Shown: one piece after another, positions 17,338 to 24,827 of the stretch
Numbering within the stretch: the stretch's first letter is position 1
Layout: every line of letters starts with the position of its first letter
Origin: Sphingobacterium detergens
Lineage (GTDB): Bacteria; Bacteroidota; Bacteroidia; Sphingobacteriales; Sphingobacteriaceae
Length of the DNA: 64,000 nt
Direction of reading: 5' to 3'
Assembly (NCBI RefSeq): GCF_003610355.1
Contig: NZ_RAPY01000002.1
Coordinates: forward strand, 744,001-808,000
Notes under the pieces: model-generated
The model's database searches: none
What the model saw: the letters and a program-made list of their open reading frames with translations, nothing else
What the model was told of the DNA's origin: nothing
Position numbers and translations under genes: made by a program

Positions 17338-18306
17338 TTGCTAGAAAGACATATGGTCGGGGAAACGAATGAAGCTGAGCGTATGATCGTAGAGGAATGG
17401 TTGGAAAAAGACGCTAATAATAGGGAGGCATATTTGCAAATGAAAAAGTTATGGGATAGCTTGCCTAAACCCCTGGTGGTTCCGGAAGTGGACGTGGATA
17501 AGGCTTGGATTGATTTTAAAATTGTTAGGGACAGGAGAGCATCTGAACCTGCTGAAATCCCCAAAAGGAAAACAAACCTGATCCAATGGAATTGGTGGGC
17601 TGCTGCGAGTATCTTGTTGGTCTGCATGGTGGGATTCTATGTATTTGACCGTTCACAGCGGAAGGAAATGCATCTTGCTAGCCAAGAGGCAGTACTTCAA
17701 GATTCATTACCCGACGGGTCTATGGTGACACTCAACAAAAATACGGAGTTAGCTTACTCAAGTAGCTGGAGCAATAAAAACAGAAATGTGGAATTGAAAA
17801 AAGGAGAGGTGTTTTTTCAGGTGCAAAAAGATAAAAAGCATCCTTTTGTAATCGCGACGGGTAATACGAATATAACTGTATTGGGGACAAGTTTTAATGT
17901 GCGTCGCATTCCCAATGCAACGGAGGTCATCGTCGCCACGGGATTGGTTAAAGTGGCCTATGCAGATAAAGAGATTTTCCTGCGACCAGATCAGATGCTG
18001 ACGATCAGAGATGCAGATACCATGAAAGTTGAAAAGAAACCCGTTCAGGATAAATTCTATAAATACTATGTAGACCGCGAGTTTAATTTTGAAAATACAC
18101 CTTTAAAGAGGGTTGCTGAGGTACTTAGTCATGCATATGATTATAAGGTTATGATCGACGATCCTGCTCTTGAGAAAATACCATATACAGCCGAATTTAA
18201 ACAAAATAGTCTGGCAGAAATACTCAAGGTGATGGCAAAGAGCTTGGACTTAAAGATTGAGGTCCGGGACAAAGAAATCCACTTAACAAGTAATAAAAAG
18301 CAATAA
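17179..18306 (+). CDS. FecR-type anti-sigma factor with duplicated N-terminal sigma-binding segment (module 2)
   Basis: 375 residues. Residues 1-47 and 50-95 are two copies of the short helical anti-sigma segment (MNKELLER..VGETNEAE....WLE.D..NR..YL..K), where other FecR proteins have one. A transmembrane helix follows at about 140-162 (WWAAASILLVCMVGFYVF), then the FecR domain (about 175-270, VLGTSFNVRR and VATGLVKVAY), then a DUF4974/STN-like C-terminus (FNFENTPLKRVAEVLSHAYDYKV onward). An internal ATG at 17326, preceded by the same 33 bases as the first start, would give a normal-length FecR of 326 residues, so two isoforms are possible. The stop is one base from the next ATG. Confidence 0.92.
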   Translation: MNKELLERYIVGETNEAENNLVQRWLEEDPDNRAEYLKVKNVFLSYLYAMNKELLERHMVGETNEAERMIVEEWLEKDANNREAYLQMKKLWDSLPKPLVVPEVDVDKAWIDFKIVRDRRASEPAEIPKRKTNLIQWNWWAAASILLVCMVGFYVFDRSQRKEMHLASQEAVLQDSLPDGSMVTLNKNTELAYSSSWSNKNRNVELKKGEVFFQVQKDKKHPFVIATGNTNITVLGTSFNVRRIPNATEVIVATGLVKVAYADKEIFLRPDQMLTIRDADTMKVEKKPVQDKFYKYYVDREFNFENTPLKRVAEVLSHAYDYKVMIDDPALEKIPYTAEFKQNSLAEILKVMAKSLDLKIEVRDKEIHLTSNKKQ

Positions 18307-18307
18307 C

Positions 18308-20035
18308 ATGTTTTCGAAACAAAATCGTACAGATAGCATCATGATACTATTTTTTATAAAGCGAATCAGGTTTTATATCCTATTCTCTCTGCTATGCTCC
18401 TTTCATTGGGGGCTAGCGCAGCAAAAGCTCGCTGCTGAAATTCAAATGCCTGCCTTCTCTAAAGCAACGGTTGGCGAAGTCTTTCAGCTACTAAAGGAAC
18501 GGCAAGATGTATTGTTTTCCTTCAATGGAAATATTTTACAGATGGATAGTATCATTTACCCCAAGGCTTATAAGGGAAATTTATATGATTATCTCGATGG
18601 GATTTTGGGTAAGGAGTATAGCTTTAAAGAATTAGGGAAACATATCATTGTTCAGTATACGCCGCAACGGATGTCGGTTGATTTTGAGGTACAGACCCCA
18701 AGGAAAGACAAGGTTGTGATCACAGGATATATCAAAAATATCCGAACCAATAATCCGATATCCAATGCCAGTATTTTTGACCGAAGCGCTTTACTATCTA
18801 CGTTAACAGACAAAAATGGTTATTTTGAATTGGATGTCAAGAAAAAAAGTAATCTGATCGCAGTGAATGTGAGTAAAGAGATGTTTCGGGATACCAGCGT
18901 AATGGTTATTTTTCCTATTGAAGCAAAAATAGGAGATAAAAAGAAACGTGAATATGGTTATTTCGAAGGCTATGAAGAAGATCATGGCCTTTATAAGTCT
19001 TTTTTTGGACGGATATTCCTGTCTCCTGCCCAACAGATACAGAGCATGAATCTGGGTGGTATGTTCTTGTACAGTCCCTATCAAATATCTATGACACCGG
19101 GACTAAGTTCACACGGCTTTATTCGGTCACAGATTGTCAATAAGTTCTCATTAAATATTATCGGTGGTGCAACCGCCGGAGTGAAGGGCGTTGAGCTCGG
19201 GGGAGTATTCAATATCAACCAATATAATATGCAGGGATTCCAGGTGGCAGGGGTATTTAATACTGTCGGTGGTAATGTAAGTGGAGTACAGTTAGCGGGG
19301 GTAGGCAATCGGGTTTTTGGAACCGTTAAAGGTGTCCAGATTGGCGGGGTATTGAATAAGGCTGATACGGTACGGGGTGTACAGATCGCTGGTGTTGCTA
19401 ATACCGCAAAGGAAGCTGCCGGAACAACCCAATTAGCTGGTGTATTAAACAATAGCAGCGGAGATGTGGGCATCCAAATAGCGGGTATTGCCAATAAAGC
19501 AAAAAAAGTAAAGGGGTTTCAGCTCGCAGGAATTGTTAATATTGCCGATAGTAGTGATTACCCGATCGGTCTGTTAAATCTAATCAAAAACGGAGAAAAA
19601 AATCTGTCGTTGGCCATAGACGAGGATAGCTATCTTTCGTTGCAGTTTCGTTCCGGAGGTCGGGTACTCTATAGTGTCTTATCTATCGGTGCGGCTCTTG
19701 GTAACGATGGTCCTGCGAAATATGCCTTTGAAGCAGGATTGGGTGCTGTACTGTTGAATAAGTCCAAGTTTGCACTCCGTACAGAAATTACCACACGTAA
19801 TCATTTAACGGAAAAATTTAAATCATTGGACAATCACCAATCTTCCTTTCGTGTGATCCCAGCATATAAATTGACTGATGCGTTATCGATATTTGTGGCA
19901 CCAAGTTTCAATTATGCTGAGCGGGATGAAGATGCTGTATCAGGCGGTGGTACCCAATGGAAAGCTTGGGGAAGAGACCGTACGAGAAACACATTCTATG
20001 GTGGTGGAACAGCGGGGTTAATGTTAAAATTATAA
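18308..20035 (+). CDS. STN-domain protein with carboxypeptidase-regulatory-like domain and glycine-rich surface repeats
   Basis: 575 residues. An alternative ATG at 18341 begins directly before the signal peptide, which ends GLAQQ. An STN-like domain (about 40-125; ATVGEVFQLLKERQDVLFSFNG) is followed by a carboxypeptidase-regulatory-like domain (about 138-205; VITGYIKNIRTNNPISNASIF). At about 285-425 come roughly nine 14-17-residue repeats of the form GVQLAGVxN, like those of LA_2272-type surface-repeat proteins. The C-terminus is probably a barrel-like outer-membrane part. STN domains normally link TonB receptors to FecR; here the STN is on a protein without a TonB plug, in an operon with sigma and FecR. 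It ends just before a terminator. Confidence 0.75.
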   Translation: MFSKQNRTDSIMILFFIKRIRFYILFSLLCSFHWGLAQQKLAAEIQMPAFSKATVGEVFQLLKERQDVLFSFNGNILQMDSIIYPKAYKGNLYDYLDGILGKEYSFKELGKHIIVQYTPQRMSVDFEVQTPRKDKVVITGYIKNIRTNNPISNASIFDRSALLSTLTDKNGYFELDVKKKSNLIAVNVSKEMFRDTSVMVIFPIEAKIGDKKKREYGYFEGYEEDHGLYKSFFGRIFLSPAQQIQSMNLGGMFLYSPYQISMTPGLSSHGFIRSQIVNKFSLNIIGGATAGVKGVELGGVFNINQYNMQGFQVAGVFNTVGGNVSGVQLAGVGNRVFGTVKGVQIGGVLNKADTVRGVQIAGVANTAKEAAGTTQLAGVLNNSSGDVGIQIAGIANKAKKVKGFQLAGIVNIADSSDYPIGLLNLIKNGEKNLSLAIDEDSYLSLQFRSGGRVLYSVLSIGAALGNDGPAKYAFEAGLGAVLLNKSKFALRTEITTRNHLTEKFKSLDNHQSSFRVIPAYKLTDALSIFVAPSFNYAERDEDAVSGGGTQWKAWGRDRTRNTFYGGGTAGLMLKL

Positions 20036-20100
20036 AATTAAAACTATTTAGGTTGTACAGCTGTTATATAATTAGCTTTTAAACATTTAACATTTTAAAT

Positions 20101-20133
20101 AAACGCCCTTTGTTATTTCAACAAAGGGCGTTT
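20101..20133. terminator. Bidirectional terminator after module 2
   Basis: A perfect 14-bp stem (AAACGCCCTTTGTT at 20101-20114 with its complement at 20120-20133) closes a 5-base loop. It lies between convergent genes ending at 20035 (+) and 20191 (-) and can serve both. Confidence 0.9.
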
Positions 20134-20190
20134 ATGCTTAACTGATCTAGGGACCAGTATGTATCATTGAGTTGTAAATCTATGTTTTAG

Positions 20191-20643
20191 TTATGCAACA
20201 ACTGTAGCGGTCTTCAATACATTCCGATAAGGGTAGGAGTGGAAAACATGTCTACGTGCAAATCGTCCCAAAGAATCGGCATTGACAAATTTTACATAGT
20301 CGTTTCGTTGGACACCAAAGTATTCATATTGACTGCCATCGTGAAAGGTGATCGTCAATATCTGTGCTTTCCAATCAATATCTTGAATACCTGAATTCGT
20401 GATTGTCTCTGTATAGATCGGTAATTGTTGTTCAATTGTCTCGGGGCAGATGCTTACCAAAAAATGATAAGCTTCAATCATTTCTACACTCTTTTGTTCA
20501 GCAGCCAAACGACCTTCTTCGTCATTGACAAATTTATCCGGATGACATTCTTTCATGATTGTCCGGTAAGTGGATTTTAGGGTTTTGAGATCCACTGATT
20601 TATCCACATTTAACAACTTACGGTAGTCGGCAATTTTTTTCAT
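20191..20643 (-). CDS. DnaJ-like J domain fused to a KTSC domain
   Basis: 150 residues. An N-terminal J domain (about 1-65) carries the essential HPD tripeptide at 34-36 (CHPDKF), which in J proteins stimulates the Hsp70 DnaK. The C-terminal part (about 85-145; ILTITFHDGSQYEYFGVQRNDYVKFVNADSLGRFARRHV in part, ending YPYRN) is a KTSC domain, a small module of unclear role found in lysyl-tRNA synthetases and phage proteins. A cochaperone with a KTSC-recognised client is a guess. A TATCTTTG promoter box lies 6 bases upstream of the ATG. Confidence 0.85.
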   Translation of the reverse strand: MKKIADYRKLLNVDKSVDLKTLKSTYRTIMKECHPDKFVNDEEGRLAAEQKSVEMIEAYHFLVSICPETIEQQLPIYTETITNSGIQDIDWKAQILTITFHDGSQYEYFGVQRNDYVKFVNADSLGRFARRHVFHSYPYRNVLKTATVVA

Positions 20644-20648
20644 GGCGG

Positions 20649-20656
20649 CAAAGATA
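20649..20656 (-). promoter_or_regulatory. -7 promoter box of the J/KTSC gene
   Basis: TATCTTTG on the minus strand matches the Bacteroidota consensus TAnnTTTG and is followed by the ATG after a very short leader. No clear -33 TTTG was found at the usual distance. Confidence 0.5.
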
Positions 20657-20697
20657 TGCTTAATAATCAGATTATTTGCATTATCCTAGAAATAAGA

Positions 20698-20919
20698 TTA
20701 TTTTTTACCTAAGGTTTTTACATAGAGCTGTTCAACCTTCTCTCGGGCCCAGGGTGTTTTTCGTAGAAAAGTTAGCGAGGATTTAACACTCGGATTTTCA
20801 TTGAAACATCGGATGGATATCCTTTGCCCCAATTCTTCCCATCCATAATATTCCACTAAATACGCGATGATTGTATCCAGCCGTTTTCCGTGTAATGGAT
20901 TATTGACTTGTTCTTGCAT
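20698..20919 (-). CDS. VF530-family (DUF2132) small DNA-binding-like protein
   Basis: 73 residues matching the VF530 family almost end to end: [25 protein letters not shown], then [31 protein letters not shown]. The family is small, helical and annotated as DNA-binding from structure; its cellular role is not established. The gene stands alone between the J/KTSC gene and an FMN reductase, all on the minus strand. The ATG at 20919 is the only reasonable start. A near-consensus TAACTTTA box lies at 20924-20931. Confidence 0.9.
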   Translation of the reverse strand: MQEQVNNPLHGKRLDTIIAYLVEYYGWEELGQRISIRCFNENPSVKSSLTFLRKTPWAREKVEQLYVKTLGKK

Positions 20920-21005
20920 GTTGTAAAGTTAGAAATCTTTGTATACTTTATAATAACTTTTTATTGTGGTGTTATACCATTAAGCTTAATCCAATGGTAT
21001 TTTAA

Positions 21006-21524
21006 CTAAGAGTTCTTGAGCTGTTCTGCAAGCAAATCAAGCTGTTGATCGAGCTTTTCATCCCAGATATTTCCTACTGCATCAAGTTTTCCTTTCACGC
21101 CCTGAATAAGAAGGTTCCTTTCGGGATCAAGTTGAGCACCAAGTCCCTGCATAATACGTTGTAGCTCCGCATGGCCCGTTTCGCCCTGTGCTGATGCGGT
21201 AATAATACTGACGGGTTTTTCTGTAAAAATGGTCGTTGCTGCACACCATTCGAGTAGATTTTTCAATCCACTTGGGACACTGAAAATGTACTCTGGACTG
21301 CTGATCAATACCAGATCTGCATCCTGAATGACCTGACGCAAAGCGATGATTTCGATTGGCGGACGGGATGTGCTTTCCTCGGGGTCGAAATGTGGCAGTT
21401 CCTTCAGGCGGTCAAAGAGAATAAGATTGACCGTTGGGTTTACCTTATGTTGGAGATGACGTACGAGCTGATGATTGGATGAATGTTCGCTTGCGCTGCC
21501 TATTATCGCGAAAATGGTTTTCAT
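21006..21524 (-). CDS. NADPH-dependent FMN reductase family protein
   Basis: 172 residues with a flavodoxin-like fold. The N-terminal phosphate-binding loop (IIGSASEHSSNHQLVRHL, about 6-25) and the conserved LVLISSPEYIFSVPSGLKNLLEWC (in part, about 72-92) are diagnostic of NAD(P)H-dependent FMN or quinone reductases, cytosolic enzymes moving electrons from NAD(P)H through FMN to quinones, dyes or metals. Substrate not predictable. It follows the unknown membrane-protein gene on the same strand after about 110 bases. Confidence 0.9.
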   Translation of the reverse strand: MKTIFAIIGSASEHSSNHQLVRHLQHKVNPTVNLILFDRLKELPHFDPEESTSRPPIEIIALRQVIQDADLVLISSPEYIFSVPSGLKNLLEWCAATTIFTEKPVSIITASAQGETGHAELQRIMQGLGAQLDPERNLLIQGVKGKLDAVGNIWDEKLDQQLDLLAEQLKNS

Positions 21525-21634
21525 TGAATATATTTACTTGCTGGGACTAAAGACCCTGATTTTTTAATCTATTAATTTGCCGACACTTCCATGTCAATTT
21601 TACGATGTAAGATTTTGAAGCGACTAATTTACGA

Positions 21635-22774
21635 TTATAGATCCATACGGTTGACATAGTTTTTTGCCTGAAGGTAATTTTTCCGCTCCAGAAAAAATAA
21701 CAGTACAGTGGGGTACAGCGTGAAAATATGGCTACTATCGAACCTGTTTTTTTGTCCCGACAATAGGACCTCACAGATAATCATCACCAAAACAAATAGA
21801 AATAGATTGAGTATAATAATTGCTTTTAAATCTCTTTTTCGCGCAAATTGATACCGAATGAAACTAGGATAATCGATCGTCATAAAGGCAAGTTGGGCGA
21901 GTAGGAAGGTAATTATTCCAACAAGAAAAAAGACACCCTGGTTAGTATAGGATTGAGTGATTAGCGATTCTAAAGTGATGAAATCTGCGCGGAAATAGAA
22001 AAAACAGATGATACCAAGTAGGATAAAAAGTAAAAACTTATAACCTCTTTTTTCCATTTGGATCAGATTGGTTAATCTATTCAGCGTATCAAACAATTTG
22101 CAGATGACAGCAGTGATGACCAAACATACAATACTGTTGAGCTGAAAAGTGCCAAAAAGGCCAATGATATCATCCTCTGCGTCTGTTTGTAAATAAGCTC
22201 TTCGAATAATTAGAAAGAGACAAAAAATAAGGTTATAAATAGTCGCGTAAAAAGAGACACGTTGTAGCATTAAAAGTCTTCGATCTTTCTTTTGTTGTTC
22301 AGCCTGCATTTCTGTTGCTTCGTCAACAGAAATGGCCGTGTGTTGTAAATTGAGTTGCTGTGGGCTATCAGGTCCTACACTGGGAGGATCTGAATGAATG
22401 GTCTGTACTTCACCTATACCTGATACCCGCTCAGAATTGGTTGGTTTCTCAGGATAGGCAATAGGTTCATCAAGTTTGTTGTCAACGATTTCGGGTTCTA
22501 TTACTTCTTCATTTTCTGGGTGAAATTTTTGTGGCGTCAAATAGTGAATAGATTTCCGGAGCAAAAAGATAATAATCGCGATCCAGGCCAATGCAAAGAC
22601 AGTAATAAATACCCATTTCATCATCAATAAGCGGATGCATAGGTAAAGTATTGGCGTGATTAAATAGGCCAAAATTCCTTTTGGACGCATTTTTCGATTA
22701 TCTTTAAGCCACCGCAATACATAGTAGTTCAGTACAATACAGATAAATAGGGTGATTATAATTTCTGACCACAT
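21635..22774 (-). CDS. Unknown multi-pass membrane protein
   Basis: 379 residues, not recognised as a named family. Three hydrophobic helices at about 4-20, 33-50 and 53-72 are followed by a hydrophilic, Pro/Glu/Ser-rich cytoplasmic or periplasmic stretch (about 80-165). Five to six more helices lie at about 176-195, 206-226, 247-265, 278-300, 320-342 and 348-366. No catalytic motif is visible. It is divergent from sigma factor 3 (start 22883) across a short spacer with a promoter for the latter. Start chosen at ATG 22774, the first in frame. Confidence 0.7.
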   Translation of the reverse strand: MWSEIIITLFICIVLNYYVLRWLKDNRKMRPKGILAYLITPILYLCIRLLMMKWVFITVFALAWIAIIIFLLRKSIHYLTPQKFHPENEEVIEPEIVDNKLDEPIAYPEKPTNSERVSGIGEVQTIHSDPPSVGPDSPQQLNLQHTAISVDEATEMQAEQQKKDRRLLMLQRVSFYATIYNLIFCLFLIIRRAYLQTDAEDDIIGLFGTFQLNSIVCLVITAVICKLFDTLNRLTNLIQMEKRGYKFLLFILLGIICFFYFRADFITLESLITQSYTNQGVFFLVGIITFLLAQLAFMTIDYPSFIRYQFARKRDLKAIIILNLFLFVLVMIICEVLLSGQKNRFDSSHIFTLYPTVLLFFLERKNYLQAKNYVNRMDL

Positions 22775-22804
22775 ACAAATAACTATACCTAAAGATAAAA
22801 ACTT

Positions 22805-22835
22805 TTTCCTTTTACGGATTAAGTTTATACTTTTG
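22805..22835 (+). promoter_or_regulatory. Promoter candidate for sigma module 3
   Basis: TACTTTTG at 22828-22835 matches the -7 consensus TAnnTTTG; TTTC at 22805-22808 lies 19 bases upstream in the -33 position (consensus TTTG, one mismatch). The start codon is 47 bases downstream. Confidence 0.5.
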
Positions 22836-22882
22836 GAAACAGGGACGTAAATTAGCTTGAATACAGATTATATGCTTTTGTT

Positions 22883-23440
22883 ATGAGAAATAAAATGGGG
22901 TACCGCCTGTTGTGGGAGCGTATTCGTACGGGGGACGAGGCTGCATTTTTTGATCTGTATGGGGCACTTTATCAGGAACTTGTTAATTTTGGAATCCGTA
23001 CCTGTGGGGATACTGACTTGGCAAGTGAAGCGACGGATCAGGTTTTTGTCAAGATTTGGGAGAAAAGAACGCAGCTTGAACGTGTTGAAAATGTACAGTC
23101 CTACCTTATTACCTTTCTAAAAAGACGTATTCTACGCCTGATTGAAAAGCAACATAAAATTAATACTGCCCTTCAGAATGTAAAAGCGGAAGATGAATGG
23201 ATTGAGATGCCTTATGAAGAGTTTGTAATCAAAGTGCAAACCAATGAGATTATTCAGATCCGTTTGAAAGAAGCACTGGAGAAGTTGTCTTTTCGCCAAA
23301 AACAATTGGTCAATCTAAAATTTTTTGAAGGTTATTCGTATGAAAAGATTTCTGAAATCACGCAGATGTCTGTCAAAACAGCGTATAATACGCTCTACGA
23401 CGCACTAAAAATATTGCGGGAGGAGCTTAAGGACATTTAA
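22883..23440 (+). CDS. ECF RNA polymerase sigma factor (FecI-like, module 3)
   Basis: 185 residues. Region 2 is at about 12-75 (DLASEATDQVFVKIWEKRTQL) and region 4 at about 130-180 (LSFRQKQLVNLKFFEGYSYEKISEITQMSVKTAYNTLYDAL in part), with a clear helix-turn-helix. It is expected to transcribe the following FecR-SusC-SusD genes. In contrast to modules 1 and 2, a 180-base gap separates it from its fecR, so the two need not be tightly coupled. ATG 22883 gives MRNKMGYRLL; a start at 22895 is also possible. Confidence 0.92.
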   Translation: MRNKMGYRLLWERIRTGDEAAFFDLYGALYQELVNFGIRTCGDTDLASEATDQVFVKIWEKRTQLERVENVQSYLITFLKRRILRLIEKQHKINTALQNVKAEDEWIEMPYEEFVIKVQTNEIIQIRLKEALEKLSFRQKQLVNLKFFEGYSYEKISEITQMSVKTAYNTLYDALKILREELKDI

Positions 23441-23620
23441 TGCTAGCAGAGATAACCGTTGTTACAGGGTAACGATAGCCTATTTGTTGCACATTATACC
23501 TCATTTTTTGTGTTGTTTTTTAAAATAAATAATCTGAATATCAGTATTTTATAAAATAGTTTGTTTTTTTCTTAGGAAAAAGATCTCTTCTTGGGCACTA
23601 TAGGGTAAATACCCATTAGA

Positions 23621-24724
23621 ATGAGCCAAAAAGATTATAAACAGTTAGAAGATTTTTTGATTGACGATACTTTTCAAAAGTACTGTTCTGGAGAAGATAA
23701 AAACTGTATCCTTTACTGGCAACAATACTGCTTAAATCATCCAGAGCAGGCCGAAATGATCCTAAAAGCAAAACGTCTTTACCAAATTTTGGTCGGAAAC
23801 CGAAAATCTATCCATGAACAGATGGAGAGATTGAAGACTGACCTCCAAAGTACGCCAATTGAATCTGTACCTATCCGCCAGATTACCTGGCAAAAGTGGG
23901 GCGCTATTGCTGCAGTATTTGTCGCTTTGATCGGTAGCGGATTATGGTACTATTCACGTCCGACGAATGATATTGCTCCACAAACGATAACAAACGTTGG
24001 TCAGGTGTATCAGACAAAGAAAGGTGAAAAGAAGACCTTTGAGTTAATTGATGGCAGTACTGTTACGCTCAATTCAGCAAGTAAATTGGAGCTGTCTTCG
24101 GATTTTAATGGTGAATTACGCTTGGTGCGGTTGGTCGGTGAAGGTTATTTTCAAGTCGCAAAGAATAGAGAAAAGCCATTTATGGTGCAGGCTTCTGATT
24201 TTGATATCAAAGTTTTGGGAACGACCTTCAACGTGAAAAGTTATCCCGAAGAACCAACGGCTGAAGCTGTATTAGTGGAGGGATCTATTGAGATGAAAAG
24301 CAAAGGACAGCGTGAGAATTCCGTTGTCATTAAGCCAAACCAAAAAATTACGATATTTAAAAACCAAGCTGAGCTTGCGGTAAATGCAAGTAAAGGAAAT
24401 AAATCAACGTTAAGTAAGTTGCCCATTAAGGAAATTGCAATCGAAAATATCCCTGTAGTGGAGTCAAATACCACTGAAATACCAGATATCGCATGGAAAG
24501 AAAATAGATTGGAAATCGTGGACCAAGATTTCGAATCTTTACGAAGAACCCTGGAGCGCTGGTATGATGTGGATATTCAGCTTCAAAGTGAAGAATTGAA
24601 AAGATATCGCTTCACGGCAACCTTTAGCAGAGAAAATATTACTCAGGTACTGAGTGCTTTACAAAAAGTTGAACCATTTAAATTTGAACTATATGGGAAA
24701 AAAATAACTATCTCAGAAAAATAA
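23621..24724 (+). CDS. FecR-type anti-sigma factor (module 3)
   Basis: 367 residues: an N-terminal sigma-binding region (1-80), a transmembrane helix at about 88-108 (WGAIAAVFVALIGSGLWYY), the FecR domain (about 135-235, with VLGTTFNVKSYPEE and AVLVEGSIEM) and a DUF4974 C-terminus (about 285-367; IVDQDFESLRRTLERWYDVDIQL in part). It relays a signal from the STN domain of the downstream SusC to the sigma factor at 22883. A 103-base spacer with two hairpins separates it from susC, so the regulatory pair and the transport genes may be expressed at different levels. Confidence 0.92.
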   Translation: MSQKDYKQLEDFLIDDTFQKYCSGEDKNCILYWQQYCLNHPEQAEMILKAKRLYQILVGNRKSIHEQMERLKTDLQSTPIESVPIRQITWQKWGAIAAVFVALIGSGLWYYSRPTNDIAPQTITNVGQVYQTKKGEKKTFELIDGSTVTLNSASKLELSSDFNGELRLVRLVGEGYFQVAKNREKPFMVQASDFDIKVLGTTFNVKSYPEEPTAEAVLVEGSIEMKSKGQRENSVVIKPNQKITIFKNQAELAVNASKGNKSTLSKLPIKEIAIENIPVVESNTTEIPDIAWKENRLEIVDQDFESLRRTLERWYDVDIQLQSEELKRYRFTATFSRENITQVLSALQKVEPFKFELYGKKITISEK

Positions 24725-24827
24725 AAAGGATGGTGGACCAACACCATCCTTCATTGAAAAAATGATTAACCAAAAGCAGCAACATTGGGGCGTGCTGCTT
24801 AATATTAATTTTAACCAACACTAAAAT
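24725..24827 (+). other. fecR-susC leader with two hairpins
   Basis: Two perfect hairpins occupy the spacer: a 10-bp stem (AAGGATGGTG at 24726-24735 with CACCATCCTT at 24742-24751, loop 6) and an 8-bp stem (AAGCAGCA at 24774-24781 with TGCTGCTT at 24793-24800, loop 11). Neither is followed by a real U-tract, so they may be mRNA-stability or processing elements or a partial attenuator and not a full terminator. Confidence 0.7.

Noticed and set aside
19081..19494. 137-codon antisense frame
   Set aside because: It is a shadow of the repeat-rich STN protein; its repeats of Pro and Thr come from the reverse of the GVQLAGV repeats.
19178..19590. Regular repeats considered as CRISPR
   Set aside because: The repeats are coding, degenerate and in frame (GVQLAGVxN); no spacer-repeat pattern exists.
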